Source: Pseudomonadota bacterium (lineage in GTDB: Bacteria; Pseudomonadota; Gammaproteobacteria; Burkholderiales; Gallionellaceae). Taken from it: 8,345 nt of DNA. The stretch spans positions 1 through 8,345 of the forward strand of contig JAJXTT010000061.1 of assembly GCA_021783525.1 (NCBI GenBank), in the 5' to 3' direction. The notes under the pieces were generated by a model that did not search any database, was not told the origin of the DNA, and saw only the letters and a list, made by a program, of their open reading frames with translations. How positions within the stretch are numbered: the first letter of the stretch is position 1; each line of letters starts with the position of its first letter. The position numbers and the translations under genes were made by a program. This document shows positions 1-6,842 of this stretch, piece after piece.

Positions 1-84
1 CGCGCTCTGGAAGGCGGCAAGGAATGTATCGTTTCTATTGATTCGGAAGGCAGCGATGTTGCAACAAGATGCGCTAATTATTAA
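1..84 (+). CDS. 3' end of probable PTS EIIA, mannose/fructose family (partial)
   Basis: Frame 1 is open from the window edge to TAA at 82-84 and gives 27 residues ending in ATRCANY. The stretch RALEGGKECIVSID resembles the end of the mannose-family EIIA domain, where an 'AL.GG..GIV' helix-strand precedes the C-terminus. This gene normally lies directly upstream of ptsH-ptsI in betaproteobacteria, which is most of the reason for the call. Such soluble EIIA proteins accept phosphate from HPr on a histidine; that residue lies outside the window. The frame overlaps ptsH by 29 bases, so the two are presumably translated from one message. The last dozen residues do not resemble anything I know and may be a lineage-specific tail. 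The identification rests on about 15 residues plus context. Confidence 0.62.
   Translation, partial: RALEGGKECIVSIDSEGSDVATRCANY
45..50 (+). promoter_or_regulatory. Ribosome binding site of ptsH
   Basis: GGAAGG lies 5 bases before the ATG at 56. It selects that ATG over the in-frame TTG at 38. The site is inside the coding sequence of the upstream EIIA-like gene. Confidence 0.6.
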
Positions 85-325
85 CAAGCTGGGGCTGCAT
101 GCCCGGGCTTCCGCAAAACTGACCCAGCTTGCCTCGCAATTTCCCTGCGAAGTATGGCTGTCGCGCAACGGGCGCCGCGTGAATGCGAAAAGCATCATGG
201 GCGTGATGATGCTGGCGGCAGCAAAAGGGTCGAGCATCAATATCGAAACATCGGGAGACCGGGAGCAGGAAGCGATGACCGCACTCCTTGCCTTGATCAA
301 CGACTACTTCGGAGAAGGTGAATGA
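56..325 (+). CDS. ptsH: Phosphocarrier protein HPr
   Basis: An 89-residue cytoplasmic phosphocarrier that takes phosphate from Enzyme I and passes it to EIIA proteins. It matches the usual HPr length of 85-90. The active-site segment NKLGLHARAS places the phosphoacceptor at His15, with Arg17 next to it. The second conserved segment, KSIMGVMML, has Ser46, the regulatory site phosphorylated by HPr kinase/phosphorylase in organisms that have that enzyme (it is outside this window). The ATG at 56 is preferred over a TTG at 38 because it has GGAAGG 5 bases upstream and gives the canonical N-terminus with His at position 15. The gene overlaps the EIIA-like frame by 29 bases, and its TGA overlaps the ptsI ATG (ATGA, 322-325), which points to translational coupling. 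With EI and a soluble EIIA it probably forms a regulatory phosphorelay; that role is inferred from what is known of betaproteobacterial PTS. Confidence 0.96.
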   Translation: MLQQDALIINKLGLHARASAKLTQLASQFPCEVWLSRNGRRVNAKSIMGVMMLAAAKGSSINIETSGDREQEAMTALLALINDYFGEGE

Positions 326-2049
326 GTTTCACGCTGCACGGCCTTCCAGTCTCCAGCGGCATCGCCATCGGCCATGCGCATCTGGTGTCGCACACTTCGC
401 TGGAAGTGGCGCACTACGTGCTGCCCAGGCATCTGGTCGACGAGGAAGTCGCGCGCCTGGACGCCGCGCTGGAAGCCACGCGCACGGAGTTGTCCGATCT
501 GCGCAGTTACCGCCCGCAGCAGGCGGCGGCCGAGTTCGATGCGTTCCTCGACCTTCATTTGATGATCCTTGGCGACGAGCATATCAGCCAGGCCGCGCGC
601 CAGATGGTCTTGCGCGAACACTGCAATGCGGAGTGGGCGCTGAAAATGCAGATGGACGAACTGGTCACGCAGTTCGAGGCTTTCGAGGATACCTATCTGC
701 GCGAACGCAAGACCGACGTCGTGCAGGTCGTCGAGCGCGTACTGAAAGCATTGAACGGCGAGTCCGGGCATGTGCCGCCCACCAACAAGCACGACGTGGA
801 GATGATCCTTGTCGCGCATGACGTCAGCCCCGCCGACCTGATCCAGCTCAAGCCGCACCAGTTCTCCGGCATCCTCACCGATCTGGGCGGTGCGACGTCG
901 CACACTTCGATTGTCGCCCGCAGCCTGAACACGCCGTGCGTGGTCGGCCTGCACCATGCGCGCGAGCTCATCAAGGATCACGACATGCTGATTGTCGACG
1001 GCGAGCAGGGCGTGGTCATTGTCGATCCGGACAAGCATCTGCTGGCCGATTACAAGTTGCGCAAGAGTCAATGGGAGCTGGAACGGCAGAAACTGAAGCG
1101 GTTGAAAACTGCCCATGCCGATACGCTGGACGGGACCCACATCGAGCTGCACGCCAACATCGAGATGCCGAACGACCTGACGGAGGTGAAAGAGAACGGT
1201 GCCACCGGCATCGGCCTGTTTCGCAGCGAGTTCCTGTTCCTCAACCGCGACAACTTGCCGGACGAGGAAGAGCAATTCAATGCCTACCGCGAAGTGGTCG
1301 AGGGCATGGAAGGCCTGCCCGTTACCATTCGTACGTTCGATCTGGGCGCAGACAAGCAGATCAAGGGCGCGGTGCGCGTCGCCAGCAATCCGGCGCTGGG
1401 CTTGCGCGCCATCCGCCTGTGCCTGGCCGAACCGCAATTGTTTCGCGCGCAGCTGCGCGCGTTGCTGCGCGCCTCGGCTTATGGAAACCTGAAGATCCTG
1501 GTGCCGATGCTGTCAGGCGTTTCGGAGATCAACCAGACCCTGCAGTTCATCGAAGGCGCAAAGCAGAGCCTGGCGAACGAGGGCATTCCGTACGATCCGA
1601 AAGTGCAGATCGGCGGCATGATCGAGATCCCCGCCGCGGCGCTGGCGCTCAACGTCTTCATCAAGAAGCTGGATTTTCTCTCGATCGGCACCAACGACCT
1701 GATCCAGTACACGCTGGCGATCGATCGCACCGACGATGAAGTGGCGCACCTTTACGACCCGCTCCACCCCGCCGTGCTGCAATTGCTGGCGCATGTGATC
1801 GGCAATGCGAACAAGGCGGGCGTTCCGATCTCGGTATGCGGCGAAATGGCGGGCGAGCTGGCGTACACGCGTTTGTTGCTCGGCCTCGGCTTGAGGCAAT
1901 TCTCCATGCACCCGGCCCAGTTGCTCGGTACCAAGCAGCGCGTGCTGACCACCAGCCTGCCGGAGATGGCGCCGCTGGTACAGAAGATCATGCGCGCCGA
2001 CGACCCGATGAAGATACGCGACCTGCTGGACCGCTTGAATTCTGCTTGA
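322..2049 (+). CDS. ptsI: PTS Enzyme I, phosphoenolpyruvate-protein phosphotransferase
   Basis: A 575-residue cytoplasmic enzyme, the same length as E. coli EI, that autophosphorylates from phosphoenolpyruvate and transfers phosphate to HPr. Domains in order: an N-terminal part of the swivelling domain with the HPr-binding helical insertion (about 30-145), the phosphohistidine motif GGATSHTSIVAR (189-200) with His194, a linker helix (about 240-265), and the C-terminal PEP-binding TIM barrel (about 270-575). In the barrel, Arg301 (GLFRSEFLF), Arg337 (TIRTFDLGADK), Glu436 and Asp460 (IGTNDLIQYTLAIDR) match the PEP- and Mg-binding residues, and Cys507 in VCGEMAGE matches the catalytic acid Cys of EI. 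All key residues are present, so it should be active. The ATG overlaps the ptsH stop by 4 bases, with a purine-rich GGAGAAGG just before it inside ptsH. It is the last gene of its operon and converges on the - strand gene ending at 2092. Confidence 0.98.
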   Translation: MSFTLHGLPVSSGIAIGHAHLVSHTSLEVAHYVLPRHLVDEEVARLDAALEATRTELSDLRSYRPQQAAAEFDAFLDLHLMILGDEHISQAARQMVLREHCNAEWALKMQMDELVTQFEAFEDTYLRERKTDVVQVVERVLKALNGESGHVPPTNKHDVEMILVAHDVSPADLIQLKPHQFSGILTDLGGATSHTSIVARSLNTPCVVGLHHARELIKDHDMLIVDGEQGVVIVDPDKHLLADYKLRKSQWELERQKLKRLKTAHADTLDGTHIELHANIEMPNDLTEVKENGATGIGLFRSEFLFLNRDNLPDEEEQFNAYREVVEGMEGLPVTIRTFDLGADKQIKGAVRVASNPALGLRAIRLCLAEPQLFRAQLRALLRASAYGNLKILVPMLSGVSEINQTLQFIEGAKQSLANEGIPYDPKVQIGGMIEIPAAALALNVFIKKLDFLSIGTNDLIQYTLAIDRTDDEVAHLYDPLHPAVLQLLAHVIGNANKAGVPISVCGEMAGELAYTRLLLGLGLRQFSMHPAQLLGTKQRVLTTSLPEMAPLVQKIMRADDPMKIRDLLDRLNSA

Positions 2050-2091
2050 AGTCAAAACGGAATGACCAGGCCTGAAGAAGCTCGGGCGGTT

Positions 2092-2697
2092 CTAACTACT
2101 CGGTGAGTCAGCCAGTAGCGCTTCCACTGCCGCGATGTCGGCGTGCGTCTCGGGGTGGCGGCTGCCGCTGTGGCGCGCATTTTCGGGCAAGACGACGATG
2201 TGCGTCTGCGTACCTGATTCCCCGGTCAGGGTGTAACTCGGTACGCTTTCTTCATGTCCTCCCACGCGTACTTTCCACTCGCCGTCTTCGAAGTCAAGGT
2301 TATGTTTGAGCAGGAACAGCAGCACGGCTTTCGCGTCGTCGCTGAAGAGCATGAGGTTGATGTCGGAATGCTCGTCCGCCGTACCGCTCAATACCGAACC
2401 GACGAGGTAGGGGTTGAAGTCGGCCAGCAAGTGCATGGCGGCGAGCGCTTCTTCACGCAATTGATACAGGATGCCAGGATGGCTGTCTTGCTGATACAGG
2501 GCGCGATAACTGTGCAGTGCATCGTCCACTTCCTGGTTGCTCGGCAGGTGCTGGGTATCGGCTGCGCCCAGCTGGCGGGCTGCCTTGCGTTTGGCCAGGG
2601 CATGGTCAGTGATGCCGTCCTCGGCCATCAGTTTCGCGGCCTGCTGTGCGAGTTGTTCCCGCATCAGGTCGCGGCGTTGCGGATTGGGTTTGCTCAT
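2092..2697 (-). CDS. Unrecognised protein with a nucleotidyltransferase-like motif, downstream of mrcA
   Basis: A 201-residue soluble protein with no signal peptide or membrane segment. Residues about 1-60 are helical and charged, with a basic patch AKRKAARQLG (35-44). At 98-115, LVGSVLSGTADEHSDINL has the shape of the minimal nucleotidyltransferase signature (GS, ten residues, then D-h-[DE]-h). The first metal ligand is present (Asp112), but the second position is Asn114. A later strand, TQTHIVVLP (163-171), where a third acidic residue might be expected, shows His rather than Asp or Glu. I read it as a nucleotidyltransferase fold that may be catalytically dead or altered; substrate unknown. 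Its start is 10 bases past the mrcA stop, so the two are probably co-transcribed, though that does not prove a cell-wall role. The ribosome site (AAGCAAGAA) is weak. Adjacent ATGs at 2700 and 2697 are both possible; I chose the second for better spacing. An upstream 27-codon extension into mrcA is unlikely. Confidence 0.82.
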   Translation of the reverse strand: MSKPNPQRRDLMREQLAQQAAKLMAEDGITDHALAKRKAARQLGAADTQHLPSNQEVDDALHSYRALYQQDSHPGILYQLREEALAAMHLLADFNPYLVGSVLSGTADEHSDINLMLFSDDAKAVLLFLLKHNLDFEDGEWKVRVGGHEESVPSYTLTGESGTQTHIVVLPENARHSGSRHPETHADIAAVEALLADSPSS

Positions 2698-2707
2698 CAT
2701 TTCTTGC

Positions 2708-5014
2708 TTAAAAAAGTTGACCGCTTGCTTCGGTCTTGTTTCCTTCGGGCACTGTCTCTCCCTGCTCCGGCGGGACATTCTCCTCGTAGAAATACTCGGT
2801 ATGGGTGCCGTTTGGGTCGCGCAGTCCGTTATCGTTGATGCGTGCGGTCACGATATGATCCGGGACCGTATATTCGACCTCGGGCACACCTTTCAGCATC
2901 TTGTCCATGTAACCCATCCAGATCGGTAGAGCGGCGCCGCCGCCGGTCTCTTTCTCGCCCAGACTTTGCGGATTGTCGAAGCCTATCCAGGTAACGGCGA
3001 CGAGGGTGGGATGAAAGCCCGCGAACCACGCGTCCATCGAGTCGCTGGTGGTGCCCGTCTTGCCGGCGAGGTCTTGTCTGCCCAGTTCCATGGCGCGCAT
3101 GGCAGTGCCGTGTTTCACCACATCCTGCATCATGTTGACCATCGTGAAGGCGTTGCGAACATCGATGACCTGCTCGGCGCCCTCACCGGCGACGACGGGG
3201 GCCGCCTGTCCCACAAGCTTGCCCTGACCGTCTTCGATGCGCTGGATGAAATAGGGCATGATGCGGTAGCCGCCGTTGGCAAAGACCGAATATCCACCCA
3301 TCAGTTGCAGCGGTGTGACAGAGCCGGCTCCCAGCGCCATTGTCAGGAAGGGTTTGATCTTGTCCTTGTCGAAGCCGAATTTGGTGACGTAGTCCTGTGC
3401 ATATTCAACCCCGATAGCTTGAAGGATGCGGATGGAAACGAGGTTCTTGGACCGGACCAGGCCTTGGCGCAGGCGCATCGGACCATCGAATCCGCCTTCG
3501 TAGTTCTTAGGTTGCCACAGCTCTTCACCCGTCTGCGACAGGTCGATGACCAGCGGTGCATCGTTGATTACGGACGCGGGAGTGAAGCCCTTCTCCAAAG
3601 CGGCGGAGTAAATGAACGGTTTGAAACTGGAGCCGGGCTGCCGCCAGGCCTGCGTGACATGGTTGAACTGGTTGCGGTAGAAGTCGAAGCCGCCTACCAG
3701 GGCGTATATCGCTCCGTCGCGGGGATTCGCGGAAACGAAGGCGGATTCGACCTGCGGCAACTGGGTGATCTCCCATGTGCCCTTTTCGTTCTTGTAGACC
3801 CGGATCAGCGACCCAGCACGGATACGGCGGTTCAGCGCGAGTTTGTCGCCCAGCGTTTGTTGCGCGAAACGGAGCCCGTCACCGCTGATTTCAACGACCT
3901 GACCGCCCTTGCAGTGCGCCTTGATCACTTTGGAGCTGATGGCCAGCACCACGGCAGGGATCAGGTCGTCACTGTCCGGGACATCCTCCAGGGCGTCCTC
4001 GATCAGTTCGTCGCTACCGTTCTTCTTCAGGTCAACGTAGCCCTCCGGTCCGCGATAGCCATGGCGATGGTCGTATTCCATTACTCCCTTGCGCAGCGAA
4101 GCATAGGCAACCGCCTGGTCTTGCGCGCGGATGGTGGTATAGACGCTGTACCCCTGGGTGTAGGCCTCATCCTGGTATCGGTCGTACATCTCCTGCCTGA
4201 CCATTTCAGCCACGTAGTTGGCGTTGACCGCGAACTCCTGCCTGCGGTTTGACTGCCGGGTTACGACGGGCTCTTTCTGCGCCTGGTCGAACTGCTCGTT
4301 GTTGATATAGCCTAGGTCGTGCATGCGACGCAGTACGTACATCTGGCGCAACTTTGCACGGTCCGGGTTCACCACGGGGTTGAACGTGGCGGGCGCCTTG
4401 GGCAATCCGGCCAGCATCGCCATTTCCGCCAGCGAGAGCTGGCTGAGCGTTTTGGAATAGTAGACCTGCGCGGCTGACGCAAAGCCATAGGAACGTTGCC
4501 CGAGATAGATGTGATTGATGTAAAGCTGGAGGATCTCGTCCTTGCTCAGGTTGTGCTCGATCTTGAAGGAAAGCAACATCTCGTTGAATTTGCGCGAAAG
4601 CGTCTTTTCCTTGGAAAGAAAGAAATTCCGTGCGACCTGCATCGTGATCGTGCTGGCACCCTGCCTTACTCCGCCCGAAGTGAAGTTGGAATAGGCGGCG
4701 CGCAATACTCCGATGTAATCGACCCCGCCGTGCTCATAGAAGCGGTCGTCTTCTGCGGCGAGAATGGCTTTCTTCATCAATTCGGGCACATCCTGGATCT
4801 TGACCAGCTCGCGGCGCTCTTCGCCGAATTCGCCGATCAGCGTGCCTTCGGCGCTGAAAACTCTGAGCGGCATCTTGGGGCGGTAGTCGGTCAATGTCTC
4901 AAGCGAGGGCAAAGTCGGATAGGTGACTATCGACGCAAAGACCAGTAGCAAAATCGGCAGCAGCGGCAAGACGAGTACAGCCAGGGCAGGATAAAACCAC
5001 CAACGAGAAGTCAT
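2708..5014 (-). CDS. mrcA: Penicillin-binding protein 1A, bifunctional peptidoglycan synthase
   Basis: A 768-residue class A PBP (also called ponA) that polymerises lipid II into glycan strands and cross-links the peptides on the periplasmic face of the inner membrane. One N-terminal transmembrane segment (about 7-30) anchors it. The glycosyltransferase domain (about 50-225) has the EDDRFYEHGGVD motif with catalytic Glu88, GASTITMQVARNFF (119-132), RKFNEMLLSFKIE (141-153) and ILQLYINHIYLG (161-172). An OB-like insert typical of PBP1A lies at about 305-420. The transpeptidase domain has the nucleophile in PGSSFKP (Ser462, Lys465), Ser522-Lys523-Asn524, and Lys652-Thr653-Gly654, all intact. Length is within the family range. 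The ATG at 5014 leaves only a few residues before the membrane segment; its ribosome site is poor. It is divergent from pilM, a common proteobacterial arrangement, and a small gene follows closely downstream. Confidence 0.97.
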   Translation of the reverse strand: MTSRWWFYPALAVLVLPLLPILLLVFASIVTYPTLPSLETLTDYRPKMPLRVFSAEGTLIGEFGEERRELVKIQDVPELMKKAILAAEDDRFYEHGGVDYIGVLRAAYSNFTSGGVRQGASTITMQVARNFFLSKEKTLSRKFNEMLLSFKIEHNLSKDEILQLYINHIYLGQRSYGFASAAQVYYSKTLSQLSLAEMAMLAGLPKAPATFNPVVNPDRAKLRQMYVLRRMHDLGYINNEQFDQAQKEPVVTRQSNRRQEFAVNANYVAEMVRQEMYDRYQDEAYTQGYSVYTTIRAQDQAVAYASLRKGVMEYDHRHGYRGPEGYVDLKKNGSDELIEDALEDVPDSDDLIPAVVLAISSKVIKAHCKGGQVVEISGDGLRFAQQTLGDKLALNRRIRAGSLIRVYKNEKGTWEITQLPQVESAFVSANPRDGAIYALVGGFDFYRNQFNHVTQAWRQPGSSFKPFIYSAALEKGFTPASVINDAPLVIDLSQTGEELWQPKNYEGGFDGPMRLRQGLVRSKNLVSIRILQAIGVEYAQDYVTKFGFDKDKIKPFLTMALGAGSVTPLQLMGGYSVFANGGYRIMPYFIQRIEDGQGKLVGQAAPVVAGEGAEQVIDVRNAFTMVNMMQDVVKHGTAMRAMELGRQDLAGKTGTTSDSMDAWFAGFHPTLVAVTWIGFDNPQSLGEKETGGGAALPIWMGYMDKMLKGVPEVEYTVPDHIVTARINDNGLRDPNGTHTEYFYEENVPPEQGETVPEGNKTEASGQLF

Positions 5015-5043
5015 GAGCGAGAGTTCGAGTTAACTATCAGGGG

Positions 5044-5072
5044 ATTATATCTTTTTAGCCCTGGAAAACGAG
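5044..5072 (-). promoter_or_regulatory. Candidate sigma-70-type promoter of mrcA
   Basis: On the - strand a perfect TATAAT lies at 5049-5044. At 17-base spacing the -35 position reads CTCGTT (5072-5067), a poor match, so the promoter may be weak or activator-dependent. Transcription would begin near 5037, leaving a leader of about 23 bases before the mrcA ATG. Confidence 0.45.
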
Positions 5073-5086
5073 TTCATAAAAAAAAC

Positions 5087-5115
5087 TTTACACTTGCTGG
5101 AGTTATTGCTAGGAT
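5087..5115 (+). promoter_or_regulatory. Candidate sigma-70-type promoter of pilMNOPQ with extended -10
   Basis: TTTACA (5087-5092) and TAGGAT (5110-5115) are separated by exactly 17 bases. TG at 5107-5108 is one base before the -10, forming an extended -10 (TGCTAGGAT). A run of A (5078-5085) sits just upstream of the -35 and could act like an UP element. The predicted start near 5122 leaves a leader of only about 13 bases before pilM. I looked for a sigma-54 GG-N10-GC element here and did not find one. Confidence 0.5.
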
Positions 5116-5134
5116 TTAAACCACTTTAGTACGG

Positions 5135-6253
5135 ATGAGCGCTAACCAGTCTATGATCAAAGGAAATTTTGATATCCCATTAGACTTTCTGAGTACCTCC
5201 ACACCACCCCTGATCGGGGTGGATATCAGTTCGTCGTCGGTCAAGATGGTAGAGCTGAGCCAGGCACCAAAAAAGAATGGGTATGTAGTAGAGCGTTATG
5301 CCATCGAGATGCTTCCGGTCGACGCGGTGAGCGACGGTAACATCAATAATCTGGATGCCGTTTCCGATACGATCAAGCGGGCCTGGAAGCGCTTGGGAAC
5401 GCGCATCAAGAATGTCAGTCTCGCCTTGCCGGCGGCAGCGGTAATCAGCAAGAAGATATTGTTGCCGGCCGGGTTGCGCGAGGACGATCTGGAATACCAG
5501 GTGGAGAGCGAGGCGAACCAATATATCCCGTTCGCGCTGGAAGAAGTCAATCTGGATTTTCAAGTGATCGGTTCAGCGCCGAACAACCCCGATGAAGTTG
5601 AAGTGTTGTTGGCGGCGTCGCGCAAGGCAAACGTCGAAGACCGTGTTGCCGCAGCTCAGACGGCGGGTTTGAAAGCAATCGTGGTGGATGTGGAGCCGTA
5701 TGCTGCTGAGGCGGCCTTCGAGATGATACGTTCGCAGTTGCCGGGCGGCGCAGCGGATCAGTGTGTTGCGCTCGTGGACATCGGTGCCTACGTGATGAAC
5801 GTGAACGTGTTGCGCAATGGCCAGTCAGTCTATATGCGCGACCAGCAGGTGGGCGGCGCGCAACTTACCCAGCAGATTCAAAGCGTGTTCGGGTTATCCG
5901 CCGAAGAGGCCGAGTCGGCCAAGCGCAATGGCGGACTGCCGGAAAATTATGAGAGCGATGTGCTGTCACCTTTCCGCGAGAATATCGCGATGGAAGTGTC
6001 ACGCGCGTTGCAGTTCTTCTTTACGTCGACGCAGTACAACGAAGTGAACTACGTCGTACTGGCGGGAGGCTGCGCCGCGCTGCCCGGCTTGGACGAGGCG
6101 GTCGCGACGCGCACGCAGGTCAGCACACTGGTGGCCAATCCATTTGAATTGATGACGCTGTCCAGCCGGATCAAGCCGCGGCAACTGCAGATGGACGCGC
6201 CGGCATTGATGATCGCGTGCGGTTTGGCTATGCGGAGGTTCGATCCATCATGA
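5135..6253 (+). CDS. pilM: Type IV pilus assembly ATPase-fold protein PilM
   Basis: A 372-residue cytoplasmic actin/FtsA-like protein that binds ATP and the N-terminal peptide of PilN, linking the pilus alignment complex to the cytoplasmic motor side. The phosphate-1 loop is IGVDISSSSVKMVEL (27-41), the phosphate-2 region VALVDIGAYVMNVNVL (211-226), and the adenosine loop VLAGGCAALPGL (308-319). The 1B-type insert expected in PilM covers roughly 95-190. Length is typical (about 350-370). In the phosphate-2 loop the residues after DIGA are Tyr-Val-Met rather than the Thr-rich stretch I associate with many PilM proteins. The ATG at 5135 has almost no ribosome site (ACGG); a second ATG at 5153 is no better, and either would leave the conserved core intact. 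It is first in the pilMNOPQ operon, and its stop overlaps the pilN start. Confidence 0.96.
   Translation: MSANQSMIKGNFDIPLDFLSTSTPPLIGVDISSSSVKMVELSQAPKKNGYVVERYAIEMLPVDAVSDGNINNLDAVSDTIKRAWKRLGTRIKNVSLALPAAAVISKKILLPAGLREDDLEYQVESEANQYIPFALEEVNLDFQVIGSAPNNPDEVEVLLAASRKANVEDRVAAAQTAGLKAIVVDVEPYAAEAAFEMIRSQLPGGAADQCVALVDIGAYVMNVNVLRNGQSVYMRDQQVGGAQLTQQIQSVFGLSAEEAESAKRNGGLPENYESDVLSPFRENIAMEVSRALQFFFTSTQYNEVNYVVLAGGCAALPGLDEAVATRTQVSTLVANPFELMTLSSRIKPRQLQMDAPALMIACGLAMRRFDPS
6234..6238 (+). promoter_or_regulatory. Ribosome binding site of pilN
   Basis: GGAGG lies 11 bases before the ATG at 6250, inside the last codons of pilM. It supports 6250 as the pilN start instead of the in-frame ATG at 6217, which lies within the pilM coding sequence. 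Confidence 0.55.
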
Positions 6254-6837
6254 TACGTGTGAACCTGCTGCCGCATCGCGCGGAGAAACGCAAAGCCCGC
6301 CAGCTGCAATTCATCGTGTTTGGCGTCATCTCGCTGATACTGGGCGTCGTGCTCGTCAGTTTCGTTCACGTAGCCATCAGCACGCAGATTTCCTACCAGG
6401 AACGCCGCAATACTTTCCTGAAGCAAAATATCGCGATACTGGACAAGCAGATTGCGGAGATCAAAAAGCTTCGCGAGCAGACCCAGGCCTTGCTTGCACG
6501 CAAGACAGTGGTAGAGAATCTGCAAAGCACCCGCTCCGACGTTGTTCACTTGCTTGACCAGATGTTGCGGATTTTGCCGGACGGGGTATACCTGAAAAGC
6601 CTGAAACAGACTGGATACAAGATTGCCATTGTAGGCTACGCGCAATCAAGCGCGCGAGTCTCCACGTTGATGCGTTCGATCGAGGACTCGCCCTGGCTGG
6701 ATACGCCGGTGCTGATCGAGGTTCATGCCACGACGGTTGGCGGAGCGCGTCTGAGCGAGTTTTCCCTCAACTTTAACCTGACCAAACAGGCGGCACCGGC
6801 TACGCCGGGACCTGCGAAGCCGGGCGCGAAAGGTTAA
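6250..6837 (+). CDS. pilN: Type IV pilus inner-membrane assembly protein PilN
   Basis: A 195-residue inner-membrane protein. The cytoplasmic N-terminus MIRVNLLPHRAEKRK carries the 'NLLPHR' peptide that docks into PilM. One transmembrane segment follows (about 20-44), then a periplasmic coiled coil (about 46-95; KQIAEIKKLREQTQALL), a ferredoxin-like domain (about 98-178), and a short Pro/Ala/Gly tail (180-195). PilN forms heterodimers with PilO through the coiled coil and the ferredoxin-like fold. The start at 6250 is chosen because it gives the canonical N-terminus and overlaps the pilM stop in an ATGA arrangement; an in-frame ATG at 6217 would add 11 residues not seen in the family. The pilO ATG follows 5 bases after the TAA. 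Confidence 0.96.
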   Translation: MIRVNLLPHRAEKRKARQLQFIVFGVISLILGVVLVSFVHVAISTQISYQERRNTFLKQNIAILDKQIAEIKKLREQTQALLARKTVVENLQSTRSDVVHLLDQMLRILPDGVYLKSLKQTGYKIAIVGYAQSSARVSTLMRSIEDSPWLDTPVLIEVHATTVGGARLSEFSLNFNLTKQAAPATPGPAKPGAKG

Positions 6838-6842
6838 GGAAA

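Noticed and set aside
304..1437. Long - strand open frame (377 codons) opposite ptsI
   Set aside because: It lies antisense to a fully convincing ptsI. Its composition (rich in Arg, Gln, Val, Leu and His) is the usual antisense image of codon-biased GC-rich sequence, and it has no recognisable motif.
2698..2778. Upstream extension of the nucleotidyltransferase-like gene to an ATG at 2778
   Set aside because: It would add 27 basic residues encoded in the end of mrcA in another frame. The ATGs at 2700/2697, just after the mrcA stop, give a more natural start.
2966..4252. Long + strand open frame (428 codons) opposite mrcA
   Set aside because: It is antisense to mrcA, whose catalytic motifs are all intact in the opposite frame. 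The protein shows no domain or signal and is a codon-bias shadow.
5028..5035. 8-base palindrome AGTTAACT upstream of mrcA
   Set aside because: It is a single short AT-rich palindrome with no second copy seen nearby. It is too weak to call an operator.
5094..5109. Possible sigma-54 promoter before pilM
   Set aside because: The GG and GC dinucleotides around here are 7 bases apart, not the required 10, and the TGGCAC consensus is absent.
6796..6808. Small inverted repeat CCGGC-TAC-GCCGG near the end of pilN
   Set aside because: The stem is only 5 base pairs with a 3-base loop, inside Pro/Gly/Ala-rich codons and without a following T run. It is likely a by-product of coding sequence and not a terminator.
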